64,000 nt of DNA from Ramazzottius varieornatus. Taxonomy: Eukaryota > Tardigrada > Eutardigrada > Parachela > Ramazzottiidae. A program made the position numbers and the translations under genes. The stretch spans positions 4,332,629-4,396,628 of the forward strand of contig BDGG01000001.1 in the NCBI GenBank assembly GCA_001949185.1, given 5' to 3'. Of the stretch, positions 22,324 through 34,735 are shown piece by piece. How positions within the stretch are numbered: position 1 is the stretch's first letter; each line of letters opens with the position of its first letter. Below the pieces are notes generated by a model. It had not been told where the DNA came from. It did not search any database and worked only from the letters and a program-made list of their open reading frames with translations.

Positions 22324-25300
22324 TCAAAGCAGCGTGCAGACACTAGATCTGCTTCTCGGGCAGCCAAAGGTGCTAAGAGAAGTAGATTTTCCGACTATGG
22401 CCTCGTAGGTTTTGGGCATCTCTAAAAATGCTGTTGCGGAAGACACTGCAAGGTGCCCCGACTTTATCGCTCCGATCTTCCTCCAACGATTCGTTACGTT
22501 TGATAAAGATTTTGTTCGTCTTCGGCTCAAGAGCCAAACCGGCATCGGCTTCGGCTTCCCTTTCATTCGAACGTCTTTGTGGAACTGGAGACACAGATTC
22601 CCGGAGATATCCGGGAATGCTTGAAGGCGGCTAGAAAGACAGCGAAGTGTAAAATCTAGGTTTTGATAACTATGAAAAAGGATTTGTGCTGGTAGTACTA
22701 CGTACTTGTAAGTTTCGGCGGTCACATTAATTCGCTCTTTTCTGCCGTTCGATGCGGTGCGACTCGTAATATTTATCGTGTCACCAAACAGGCAAAACCG
22801 AGGCATGCGCTGTCCAATTATACCTATTGCATTACAAGCCTGATTAATCGGTCTGATGGAGTTCCTGAACGGAAATCCTGTACTTACCGGCAACGATTTC
22901 GCCGGAATGGATCCCAAGCGTAATCTGCAAGAGCCAGAACACCGCACATTAATTCCCTTCAGTCTGCGTACCGACCTTTCCCTAAGTTTCGGCTCCCTGA
23001 AGTGCCAAACTCTCGAGCACACCGGTGCAACCATCGATTACTGTACCTTCAAAGCAGTGCCACAAGCATCAAATAAATCCAACGCCAGGTTACATATGGC
23101 GATCGCGTGATCAGGAACAATCTAAAGAATAGTCGAAAGCTTTCATTAGATAGTGACGGATGCTGATAGCATTACGTCGGCCATGGATGCCTTCAATTCA
23201 AAATGCAGGAATAAAGGAACTCCACTCTACTTTGAGTGGTACCTGGGGACATCCGCTGACGACGACATAATGGTCCGCAACGGTCTCTACCTGTGCCAAA
23301 GAACGATCAGCCACATTAACGTCAGAATAACTTTCTGGGGCCGCAAAATTTGAAATAGTGGGACATGTACCTTGTAAACTTTCGGGTGGTTTTGGGGATT
23401 CAAAATTGTGTCGAAGACGCTGTGGCATACGTTGAGCAACTGGACGACCTCGATAGGGCGGTGCGTGGCGCAAAATTCGGTGAAACCTTCGATGGCGCTG
23501 AACATTAGTGTCACGTCCTCATATCGAAGACTGGGAACATTCCGCTTGTGCCGGAGGTCGTCGGCGATAGATACAGGAACGACGGAGTACACTAACCTAG
23601 AACAAGAACCATCCATTAGTATGCGAAGCAGCGGTGCCCCATCTGATTCTGATTCTTTTCAGCAGTCGAATTTTAAATATGTGGCCTCGGCTCGGACAGC
23701 CGAACCGAACCGTTTCAGCATTTTCTAGTCCAACACAGCCCGACTGGACAATCCAGAACTGCCAGATATTCGAATTTTTAGCTGCCAAAACGAATTAAAC
23801 TCGTATGGGCACCACTGATGCGAACCGTGTCACTCATCGAATGAACACCGCCCAAATTACCTACCGATCGGTTTTCTGCTTTTCGCCATCCAGTTCAACG
23901 TACCGCACTTGCAACAAGTTTGTCATGTTCTCAAGCTGGCGAGCATACTCGTAATCCGTAGCGAACTGTTCGGAAAGCAAGAGCAGGTCTTTCGTCGCGT
24001 CGTGTATAGGTACGTCAGCCAAATGCACTCTCTGGTCCAGCAGGTCCTGCAGGTCGATCGCGGAAGGTGAGCAGAAGAACAGCATAACGTTGAACTGCCA
24101 CTGGAATGTCATCTTCCCTTTCAATTTCAAGGGCTTGACGGTCGCTGCATTCTTCTCAATCAAGACGTAAACCGTATTGTTATGCGAGAGAATACTGTTG
24201 AAATCAAAGTTCAACCTCGGTCGGACAATATCGAACACTGTGTTGATACTCCTTCCGACTAGACCGTCAAGTATGAAATGCCGAGTCACCGCGTTCCCAC
24301 AGGATGTCACCACCATGTCCTGGTTGAACGCAATGTGGAAAGGGAAGAGACTGTCGAACGTCTGCTGAGTCATAAGGTCTTCGGTGGTAGTGGCTTGCCG
24401 AGGAAGGCTGATACTGGACCCTAGACGATGTGGGCCCTTACCGTCCCGATCAGATAACTTGATCAGAAAGCAAGTTTCCCCTTCTCGAGTTTCCTGCTCC
24501 GACACCTTAATGTCTACGACTACGTCAAAGAGAGTCTTGAAAGCCGCGCGGATGATACCGACTACGACGGGACCCAGTGCGGGTCTTTGGGAATAGTAGT
24601 ACAGGTAGAATTCGGTTCCGTCACCGCCTTCTTCCTGAGTGCAGCGGAAGGAAGGGGCGTTGAAGCCAATGTAGGTTGTGGACAGATGGTCGTGCAGGGC
24701 GTCCAACTGTTCCAGAAAATCCACGGGGGTTCCACCCAAGGCTCGCATGATGCTGGCGTAGCCGATTTCTGTACAGTACTCAAAAAAGAACTCGCCGAAT
24801 ATTTCCAAGATTATTGCGGCAGGAACACCTGCAAAACAATACTATACGGTCGACTGACCACAGTTATCATTCTTTTGGACGAGGATTTCGTTATCCGCAC
24901 TCTAACCCAAATTTTCTTGGTTTGAATGACTAACAAACGCTGCAGTTTCAGAGCATTTATCTACAGTACGAAATTTGTATACCGAGTAATTTTTCAGCTG
25001 CGAAGACCAAATCGTAGCTTAAGGCATCCTCATATCTTTCGAATATTGAAAAGGTTTCCGGGGTGTGAATTCCCACTTCCTTCCTGAAAGAAGATAAATG
25101 TAGAACAGAAGCAACCCTTGAGCGAAACTTGTTTATCATAATCACCTGATAGCTTCCCAGGTTTCCGGGCCAAACTTCCGCAGCACCAGCTGTTCGATGG
25201 TGTGGTTAATGAGGCCGTACTATGAAAAAAGCATGAATAAAGCCATCGATAAGTAGGTGAAGTTCTCGAGAAACGCCAGGTCTGAAACCGAACCATCCAA

Positions 25301-25365
25301 AATATTATAACATTCCGAGAAGCTCGAAAAAATAACTTGAACGAATTTCAAAACGAACTTACCAT
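22324..25365 (-). CDS. Soluble guanylyl cyclase, beta-type subunit (paralogue 3)
   Basis: Exons (minus): 25363-25365 (ATG), 25146-25219, 24983-25083, 23865-24828, 23371-23596, 23243-23290, 23047-23121, 22888-22924, 22706-22823, 22324-22630; phases agree, 650 residues. Haem domain: YGLIN, H105 within LHDHL, YYSQR. Cyclase domain: KVETVAD, RFCLFGD, INITSRT (beta half-site present), first metal Asp lost (FSAIEGF). The C-terminus is CTLL, a prenylation box. Compared with paralogues 1 and 2 the exon after the 37-nt exon is fused (118 = 34+84 nt), and the P-Q|I-V-P boundary intron is in a different place. It is the shortest of the three, mainly from a shorter C-terminal tail. RNF10 and a transposon separate it from its sisters. 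Confidence 0.88.
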
Positions 25366-26623
25366 TTTCAATCAGATGAAGAATGATCTTGATGGTGATT
25401 ATACTGTAGTTCGCACGGGAGTTCCATGCTCAGAAATAATGACATAACCGCTTTCGTAATGGGAAAAACCACCTTTTATCTGAATGAATCCGACAGCTGG
25501 ACAATGGGGTTTTGGAAAGGGTTTGAAACAACTTAACAAGGGATCTTGCGTCAGAAGATCAGGACCGCCAAGATACAAAAGAAGGTGCTGGTGGACTCCT
25601 ACAGTAGCCTTTTCGAACACCCGCCAAGTTCAATCAAAAGTGATTAATCTGCCATGACGGCCTTCCGTGTTGTTATGTACCTTTACCGAGATTACGTCGG
25701 TGCATCACAGCTATGGTTTTCCCGCCATGGAGCTGCATGTCTTCCGCTCTACTCCAGAAAACGTGTTATTAATCAAAGCGTATACACTGCCTACCGCTTG
25801 TTTCTACCTTTCTGGCTTCTCACTTCCTAACTCAACTGCAGGTACCCTTGCGTGCGGATCGCTGCGGGAAACCTCTCTACCTGAACCCATATAGAGTTGT
25901 CATGATCAACACGCGACCATATGACCGGCGTCTGCAACAGCACGCAAGATCCGTCCCAAAAACAAGTCAAGAGATGTCTACAAAAAATTTTGCAGAAATC
26001 TGGCGCGACGACTGAGTGGTTTCTGTCGTGTTCGAAAACAATACTTTCGCGTGACGGGAAAAATGGTTTCTTCCAGACGACGTTTCAACGATGCTATAAT
26101 CTACTGCGCGAAACTAACAGGCCGACGATTAGAAATTCAGGCTGAACTTCGACATCCTGCTGAGCATCTTAAAGTACGACCGAGAGGCCGACCGGCAAAC
26201 AAACCCGGGATGATCGTCATCTCAAGTGGCGTAGCTTCCCTCGTTACTGGCTGGAAATATGCGCCACTTAAAATAACGACCATCCCGAAGTTGTTTACCG
26301 TTCTCCCAATTATTGAATACAGGAAGACAAGCGTTCCTTCCACGAAGGCGCGCTTTGAAGTTTTGTCTTTCCACGCAGGGCCTCTAACAAACTTCCATTG
26401 AAACACATAGCCGGCAGTATGAAACTGCCTACACAGATAGTCAAAATTGAATACTCATAAATTGTATTATTGATATCGCACTTGATAAAACGTAGGCTGA
26501 TAGGAAGACAATTTTAATGTGCCGCCGCAGCAGTAAACGCTGACACTCAGCACGGAATGTTCCTCGATTTTGCTGATTCTGGTTCAGTCACTGGCATAAT
26601 TGATTCCACTTGTTGCGTCAAGG
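25366..26623. other. Divergent promoter region, cyclase 3 / M13 gene
   Basis: No gene recognised; the 5' ends of paralogue 3 (minus) and the neprilysin-like gene (plus) face away from each other across it. It includes palindromic element copy 7. Confidence 0.5.
26191..26300. repeat. Short palindromic element, copy 7 (well preserved)
   Basis: Left arm ccggcaaacaaacccggga with core atctcaagtggcg, centre ttactggctggaaa, right core gcgccactta and end gttgtttaccg. The arms are ~40 bp. This is the best copy in the window for deriving a consensus. Confidence 0.8.
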
Positions 26624-29600
26624 ATGGATGGCGAGCCGCCGCGAGAGCGGAAGGACAGTCGGCAAGTCAACAACAACGCCTCCTCAGGCATTCGACGTTC
26701 TTCACGCCTCGGCCATCAAAACGCTAATCTATCGGGACCATTTCGTGGTGGATTCTTCGAAACCGTCGATGAGCTGGCTAACCTAGACGCGCCACAAACC
26801 GCCAAGAAAACCTCGGACCGACGAGTCTCACAGGTGTCCGTCGCTCATGGCGCACAAGACAGTGGGGTACGAGGAAGGCGAACCTCTCGAACCAGGTCGC
26901 CCTCGATCGTGGCTTCCCCGTCCGCAGGCATCATCAATCCAACGTTCGAGACGAAAGATGCCCTCGACGACCTCGATCCAAGCTTCAGGAAGCTGTCTGT
27001 CGTCGCCGCTCGGAGGATGTCCGTACGATCCCCAGTTGGAATACTGGATGAACCCAAAGCCGACGATCCAGACGAGTAAGCATGACGCCTTCATCAATCT
27101 TCAGCGAGTGAAATGTTTTATGTTGTCATATACATCCTGATGATGCCTTTCAGACATTTCTTCTTCAAAGGACCTCTCAGCAGATCAACCAAGGTCCTTA
27201 TCTCCACAAGTATTATCTTTTTCATGATTGCCGAAATCATGACGTCCATCTATCTTCTTGAAATATATAAAGGTGTGTCCAAATAATGGCGACCGGAAGC
27301 AAAAGTCCGCGGTCAGGTTAATGTTGAAGTGACGACTGTGAAACCTCATCATCTGGTGACTGATCATTTCTATGCATTCAGAGCCCCCTCCCAAATCATG
27401 CGACAGTGAGTCCTGCCTGATCTTCGGTGAGTACTGCGCGCGTATTAATCATTAGCGCGAAGGTTTGAACGGTTTGAATGTCATCTGCAGGTCAACTGAT
27501 GAGAGGGTCTCTCAATCTATCAGCAAACCCCTGCACAGATTTTTATTCTTATGCATGCGGGAATTTTCAAAGGCGAACGCCCTACGGCGATCAGTACCGG
27601 GACCTGGACGGACTTGTGAATGATGAGCTTGTTGCCCGAATGCACGGTAAGACAACGGTCTCTTATTGCGCCCTAAAAGCAGATAACTTCCAAGTTCGTA
27701 TTTGCAGAGGCCCTGGAAAACCTGAGACATACAGTGAAGACCCACGAGGACTACGAAAAAAAAGCTTGGCAGTTCTATCGGGAATGTCTGGAAATCGGTA
27801 CGACAGATTAAAGGTTTCCAAAGTGTAAGATATATACAGTAACATCTAGCTGTTGTACAGACTCAACGAACGTGAGAGAATCTCTTGTGAAAGTCCTGCA
27901 GAATCTCAGCTGGCCCCTAATCACACCACCCCATCACACTACCACTGCCTTACTAGAACTGTTCAAAGAAGCTCATATACATGGCGCCGACCCGTTTTTC
28001 CACGTTTCCCGTTTGCCCAACCACGACAATACCCATCAGCCTTACTGGACGGTCCAAGAAGGAAGACTATCGCTACCACTACCCGTCTACGATTCCCCAC
28101 TCTATCGGACTCAATACGCCCTTTTCATCCAGAATCTCGTTGCGGAGGTTCGAGAAACTGTCCAGGGTAATTTAGTTACCGACCTAGGTCCAGCCACTCT
28201 TGACGTCTTCGAGCGGATAGTCGATCTGGAAGCTGAGCTAGCCGACGTCCGACACGAACCACAGTTCTTCAAGCTAACCATCCGAGAGTTCTCCGATGCT
28301 TATCCCTCCATTGTCAGAAATTACAATCTTGTGGAATACTTCATTGCACTGACAAAAGCCGAGGAACATCTCGACCTTGTCCCAGCACGAAACCAGACAG
28401 TCGCCATCACGGAGGACACTGTGATCATTATGAAGAACCGCGACTATTTCTATATCCTGAACCAGATGCTGGGTCGCACCTCCGAAAGAGACCAGTCTAT
28501 CTACCTGGGATGGCGTGTACTCTTTCACTACATCGATCTGATCGATGAAGACCCGGTGGTTCGGGGAATTGTCCAAAGGTTTTGGATGTCCATCGGGAAC
28601 TGGCCACGGCAATACCACTCGCATGGGAAGAACTGTGCCCAAACGGCGATCGACGCACTACCTGATGGCGGACTGGCGCTTTATCGCAAGGAACACTTCA
28701 CTACAGATCAGGCAGACCAGATCAACGACATCCTGGACAGACTCACGAAAATCGCTACGGAAGTAGTGAAGGTAAGTGGACACCACCAGCCAGCCTTTCG
28801 ACCGATAATACCTTCTCAGTAACGATTTTTAGGCTCAGGAATGGATGAGCGATCAAGACAAAAATACCGCTATTTCAAAATTCCATAGCCTCAAGCGGCA
28901 ACTCCCATACTCCGACGAACTATATTCGAAAAACCTCACGAACCAGCTCTATTCAAAGGTTCGGACATTCTTACAAGCTCTTTCTTCCAAACAGAATAGG
29001 TAACTGTCTTTTCCGACTGGGTTGCAGAGTGTGGTGGAGTACGACTCATTTTTCCTCACGATCAGAAATTTCCAACGAGTCCGGCAACATTTTGTCCTAT
29101 CTGGAGTTTATGATACCCCAATTGAGTTTCCCGATCTGCTCAGTTTTGCCTTTGGAGCTGACTACCGTCTTGACAATCCCAGCCAAGGACTTGTGGTAGT
29201 TCTGCCCCGAACGTTTGTGGCTCCCTTTTACGACTCATCGTACCCAAGTTTCGCCAATTACGCCATGCTTGGCTTCCTGTACGCTCGCGAACTGGCCCAT
29301 GTCGTTGACTATGACTGTAAATCTGAAGAATCAAGCGTAACTTCTTACCTACAGTACTTCCTGAGTTGCGAAGACCCACGTCCATGTTTCCGGTAGGGTT
29401 CATGTTGAACAAGACTGCGGGAGAGAACGGCGGACCATCCAACAGCACCCTGCAGCAGTACCATTCCGGTCTTGGCTACATCTTGGAGCTATACCGAAAT
29501 ACTTCCATCCTCCTCGGACTGCCTGTGAATTATGAAACTCTGTATGCGGACATTGCAGATCAAGCGGCGCTACGCATATCATACCGGGTAAAATAAAAGA

Positions 29601-30225
29601 GTTACTGTCGCTTACCAGTGTCTATACACAATAATTGTTGCAGAAATACTCTACCAGCCGTGAGATTGATTTCCTTTTGGTTTAGGCCTACCAAGATGTC
29701 ATCCGACGAGCCAACGACGCACTTTTTCCAGGAATACCATACGATCATTTCGACTTTTCTCAGATGTTCTTCTTGACAGTCGCGCAGGTCGGTTTTACCA
29801 TTTGTTAACTAGACTAGCTTATGACGTCATCGCGGTCAGCCTGAAACAGCGACTCCGCGCTGACGTCATGTAGTGGATACAACCGGAAACTGCGGCTTGC
29901 CAAGTCTGTCATACCTCTATTTTTTTACCTCTAGCAATTCTGCATCAACGAGCACTCCATCCGGCTGAAGGATGTGGTGAACATTGGATTCAGTCATCCG
30001 AAAGTAAGGTTGACGGCTCTGATGTACAACTCGGAAGAGTTTGACACAGCTTTTTCCTGTGGGAAGGCAGCGAATGCCGACTGGAGCGGTCAGCAACTTT
30101 TCCATATTCCTAACTACGAAAGAAAAATCAAATACAGAGCCAACATTACTGCTAAGCAAATTGATGAATGGTACCACTGGTACGAGCGAAAACCTGGTTT
30201 GCCGACCTGGCCTAAAGCTTGGTAG
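26624..30225 (+). CDS. M13 (neprilysin-family) protein with lost zinc ligands
   Basis: Exons 26624-27075, 27154-27272, 27382-27426, 27491-27646, 27708-27797, 27861-28771, 28833-28958, 29028-29392, 29446-29587, 29686-29787, 29935-30225; phases agree, 932 residues. It is a type II membrane protein: ~150-residue Ser/Arg-rich cytosolic tail, one membrane span (ISTSIIFFMIAEIMTSIYLL), Cys-rich stem, then M13 N-domain (NPCTDFYSYACGNF). The zinc motif HExxH reads YARELAHV, so the first His is Arg. The third-ligand motif ENxAD reads YADIADQAAL, so the Glu is Ala. Two of three metal ligands are gone, so peptidase activity is unlikely; inactive neprilysin-like proteins are known in insects. The C-terminus ends PKAW and lacks the usual CxxW. 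The 53-bp intron 29393-29445 removes a stop codon. Confidence 0.85.
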
Positions 30226-31110
30226 TTTTCAGAACTTTTCATGACAGCAACAGATTGCGAGATCTAACAATCTGACTCACATGTTAGCCTCTAGCTCTCG
30301 TCCGATATTTCAAATAAAGAAGCTATGAACGGCAAACAATACAAGAATACGAACGGAATACAATACGAACGGTAAACAATACAAGAATTTCCAGCAGACG
30401 GCAGTCACTCCGCTGACAGAGATGTTCAAGTCTAGTCTTTCACTAATACGAGCAGAAGTTGGCAGAGATCAGAGACCCAGAGTTGCGATTCTGGAAGAAT
30501 TAGGGTCTGCATTCCGAGAGATCAACCAGACATGATTTAGAACTGGGGAATGCCTGAAATGAGGATTTGGGAATCAAGATTTAAGATCCGCGCCTTTTGG
30601 GAGTTTTTGAGGGGCTTACCCGTAGCTTCAGGGCGGAAGGTCGGAAGCCCCGCAGTAGAATTATTGCGCCCTGGGCTTGCGAACTTCGAGTCTTCTGCTC
30701 ATTAGTCAGTAGAATTTTTCTTCTTCGGTTCAATGCCTCAAATCCTAATCTTATGGACTTCAGTCTTTATTGCCAGTCTGTTACTGAAAAGGATACACGG
30801 ACGTCACATCAACTGGATGATCGGCGTGGGCTGTGGGGGAGATTGTTATTGTCTTGAGGAGAACGCGATTGATTTAAGCGGAATGGGCTGAAAGGTAGAT
30901 CGTATCCACTCAACACCTTCTCAGCAAGCTACAGCTTTGAGAGTTCGTATACAGGATACCGAGCAGTGCTGACGGAGACATCCTCGTAGACTGCATCCAT
31001 TCCACAGCATGACTGGCAACTTCAGCAACACGACGGAGGTGGATGAATTACTTCTCTGACAGTGTGACTTGCAGAATCCCCTATTTAGAGCTTACCGTTT
31101 TCTCTTCCAG
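30226..31110. other. Gap between M13 gene and exchanger exons
   Basis: A near-duplicated phrase (aacg-gcaaacaatacaagaat) occurs at ~30329-30388. The first coding exon of the exchanger should lie here. A candidate frame at 30732 (start MPQILILWTSVFIASLLL) would give a signal peptide, but I found no donor that joins it in phase. Confidence 0.4.
30313..30318 (+). terminator. Polyadenylation signal AATAAA
   Basis: AATAAA about 90 bases after the stop codon of the neprilysin-like gene. Confidence 0.6.
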
Positions 31111-33467
31111 TGCTATGACATTATACGGGAGTATCAGGCAGCGGGTTTCACATCATGCTACGCCATCCAGAACTCCGCCGACTGCAAAGTGGACGGTTAT
31201 CTTCCCTACCTCAACCTGTACTACTGTCGACTGGGAGACTCTCTTCTTCCCCTCTCCATCAGCCTAACTGTATATATAATTCCACCTAAGCTAAGAACGC
31301 GCTTGCTCAAGACCGTGATATATGCACGTTAGTTTCCTAGATATTATGGGTCTTCATGCTGTTCATCACAGCGGGTCTCGCTGCGGACAACTTGTAAGTT
31401 CCACGAACTCACTTTGAGGGAATATCTTCACTCACTTCCGGTGCGTCGTTTTAGCTTATGTCCGTCGTTACACGCCATCGCTAAGAACCTTCATCTCAGC
31501 GAAAACTTAGCGGTAAGGATCTTCTTTCAACTGACGCAAATATTGCGGGTACCGAAAACCGTCATCTGCGAAACCTGGACGGCAATTATACTAACATCCT
31601 GTATAGGGTGTGACATTCCTAGCGTTCGGTAATGGAGCTCCGGACATCATGTCCTCCATCATCGCGCTGCATTCAATCCACGGCGATCCTGGATTAGCAA
31701 TTGGCGAACTCTTAGGTACTGCAAATCAAGCTCTTGTGGGACCTTTCGAATGATATGTTGGGTATTGTCTTGCAGGCGGTGGAATCTTCGTGACGACGAT
31801 CGTGGCTGCTGCGGTAGCTATACTCAGTCCCTTCCATGTAATGAGAAGGCCCTTTCTTCGAGACATTGCGTTCTACATGGCCGCAACCATATGGATTCTT
31901 GTGATCCTCGTCCGAGGAGAGATTTACTTCTGGGAAGCGATATGCTTCTTGGCGTTGTATGGAGTCTACGTACTCGTGGCCGTACTTGGGCGAATCATCA
32001 ATCAGTCCATGCTAAAGAAGAGTAAGTTTTCCATTCGGTCCCCTGTGCAATGTACTTTACAGACTATTGCTTTCGTTTAGACGCAAAAGCAGTTTTGACG
32101 GTGAATGTCCCGTCGCCGGAACATCCCGACGATGAACAAGCGGAAGTTGTCGCGAACGCCAGGGAAGAACCAGAAGATAGTGTGGAAGAAAGACGGCTGT
32201 TCTTTCACCGTTCGCATTCAGAGCTTGCTGTGACGCATTTGACTTGGTACAGCGACCTGATGCGTGGCGTTCTACCCAAAGAGGTGTTTCGCTTCCGATC
32301 CTTGTCACCGTGGAAGAAGTTGCTGTGTATCATTTGCGTGAGTATGACTTTGCGGTCAAACCGTTATCCGGATACTGCATGTACAGTGTGGTACCCTGTA
32401 GATAACAAGCTTGCTGGTGTGTAGCTTCCCTTCGAAGTCATGTTGAACCTCACAGTTCCTGTTGTACTAGAGGAGAAGGATGACCCGAAACGCGGATGGT
32501 GCAAAGTGCTACGTGTGATAAACTGCGTGACGCTTCCTATGCTTGTTGTCGTACTGGTCCCAGGTACGAAACCTCTGGAAGCCCAGTAGCGGCAATAAAT
32601 CTGCGATATCTGACTTTGTTCTTGATCTTGGTGCAGGTTACGCAAGGCAGCTTAGTGGAATCTTCCCAGCATGGGCTCTAGCCCTGTCCATAGCACTCCT
32701 TATCGCCGTCTTCGTTTTCTTCACAACGCATGTCAACGAAGCTCCATGGTACCATGAGGTACGTCTGCCTAACTTTATCTTTAGCGAACAACCGGAAAGA
32801 GTTCTGTGTTTTGCAGTTCTTCGCTTACCTGGGTTTCCTCGGTGCCTGTGTATGGATCTACGCCACAGCTAACGAGATCGTGGCTTCCCTCCAAACGCTG
32901 GGCATTGCCCTGAACATCACTACGACCATCTTCGGTCTCACCGTACTGGCTTGGGGGAACAGCATTCCAGGTATGTAAACTCGGTGCAAATCGTTGAGCC
33001 CCAGAGTCGGAAGATCTTAGTATGTGCTCAACATGGATAATGCTGTGTTTTCAGACTTTATATCGAACACGAGCATGGCTCGTCGCGGGACGCCTCGAGT
33101 GGGTATCTCAGCTGCTTTTGCCGGACCAATGATGAGTAAGTGCATAGCATGGTCATCTGTGGATAGGGTAAAGTCTCTGTGAAATCGTATTGTGTAAAGC
33201 TTGGATTGTTACGTGTGTTTAGACTTACTTTTGGGTGTGGGGATCTCCTTCCTTTTCGCGACGCGCACAACAAACCCCTTCCCGGTTGACACAACTTCGG
33301 TGTCGTTGTTGTCGACAGGGACTCTACTGTTCTCGTTAGCATTTTCCCTAATTTTCATTGTGGTTTCTAAATTCCAGGTAGGAAAGCTGTACGGCGGTTT
33401 GCTGATAATGCTTTACGTTGTCTTTCTGGCTTTGGCCATTCCGACCGGTTTGGGCATCTTGATGTAA
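31111..33467 (+). CDS. SLC8B1: Mitochondrial Na+/Ca2+ exchanger homologue (NCLX), first exon missing
   Basis: Exons 31111-31269, 31341-31393, 31455-31512, 31607-31715, 31776-32021, 32081-32337, 32425-32563, 32637-32758, 32817-32970, 33055-33135, 33223-33467; phases agree, 540 residues from the first exon seen. It has the paired cation-exchange repeats: alpha-1 with AFGNGAPDI and alpha-2 with AWGNSIPDF, each in a cluster of membrane spans, joined by an acidic cytosolic loop (EEPEDSVEER). The luminal Cys-rich start (CYAIQNSADC) fits the NCLX/SLC8B1 (NCKX6) branch. It would carry Ca2+ out of mitochondria in exchange for Na+ or Li+. The start codon and signal or targeting peptide lie in an upstream exon that I could not place. 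Confidence 0.88.
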
Positions 33468-33643
33468 CCGGTAATAATCATTTTCACCAAAACCTTTTCC
33501 AATGGTGGACTGTGAAACTCTTCCTGGCACTGCTCTTTCTACGGGTGATTTTCCAATGTGATTTCCTGACGTTTAACAGAGTAATTTTTCGAACATTCGA
33601 AATCCCTGTTCTTTCCGATTTTGTGTCTTGATCTAATGAGACC

Positions 33644-33753
33644 TGGCGAACAAACACGAGAGGATCGTGTCTCCCAAGTGGTGCGCGCTTTCAGCCAGCA
33701 ACACTGAAATCGTGCGCTACTTGGTAAGACAATCTAGTCGAGTTGGTCTGCCG
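33644..33753. repeat. Short palindromic element, copy 8
   Basis: Ends ctggcgaacaaacacgag and ctcgagttggtctgccg (approx.), cores ccaagtggtgcgc and gtgcgctacttgg, ~110 bp, after the exchanger gene. Confidence 0.7.
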
Positions 33754-34689
33754 AATTTTCATATGAACTCCGAATACCTTTCTGAAGGATTTCTGGCTTG
33801 ACGACGGCGGAGAAGAGTATTTTTGTGGCGGGTTGTAGAGAGGATGATTTATGAATAATTTGGTCCTGCTTAAAAAAATCGGAATGACAGCCTGTCCATC
33901 ATTTACGAGCCAGATGAAATATGGCATTGTAAGCAGGCGTCATTTTCGCTTAGAGATGCCCGTAATGTTTGTGTCGATCACCATCAGATGCAGCTGACTG
34001 AAGCGTTGATCAGCTCCCTGGAGAGTTGCAAGAGGCATATTCAAGGGTCTCAGTTGGAGTCTTCTCGATTAACTAATTCTCACCCAGTATCAATCAAAGC
34101 AGAGTTGTGTGTAATTTGATTACCGAGAACGGGATGCACATCTGTTCAGCAAGAATGACATACAATTTCCTGGCAAAACTTTTCTGTCTGGTGCATCCAG
34201 ACAACGTCGCGGACTCTAACGGGTAAATTAATCCAGCAGCTGGTTTCACATTTCAACCTCATTTCTCAAACCATCACAACATACTAGTGTCTAAAGTGCC
34301 ACAGCCGTCGGCCTTTGCGGCCACAAATAAACGAGGAAGGAGCGATATCGATCTGCTCTAGCTGACAGTCATATCAGCAGCAACTGTGCTCTTTGAAAAC
34401 CCTGATTGATGAACCTTCAGGTCAACCGCTCGAGGTACGTGTGATCTATCAATCCGCCCTTGCTGTGCTGGTCATAAAACAACGAGGGATCGATATCGCT
34501 TTGACGGTCTGAATTCCGTTTGTTTTTGCAGTGATCCGGAACGCCATTAAGGACTCGTTATGGCACGAGTGCAAACAAGTTCGCGGTTTGATAGTGAGAA
34601 TGAGCGGCGACCCTCAAATGCTGTACTGAGGGTGTGCTGGAAACATTTCAAAGAGGATTCTTCGGGCTTTCGTACCCACTATACTGCGT

Positions 34690-34735
34690 ACTGGCTGGGA
34701 ACGTGCGCTACTTGAAATGACGATTGACCCGAGAC
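34690..34735. repeat. Half copy of the palindromic element
   Basis: Only centre and right arm remain: tactggctgggaacgtgcgc, then tacttgaaatgacgat. Confidence 0.55.

Noticed and set aside
29393-29445. Apparent stop and frameshift in the neprilysin-like gene
   Set aside because: A 53-bp intron with gtaggg donor and aacag acceptor joins the two frames in phase, so no frameshift is needed.
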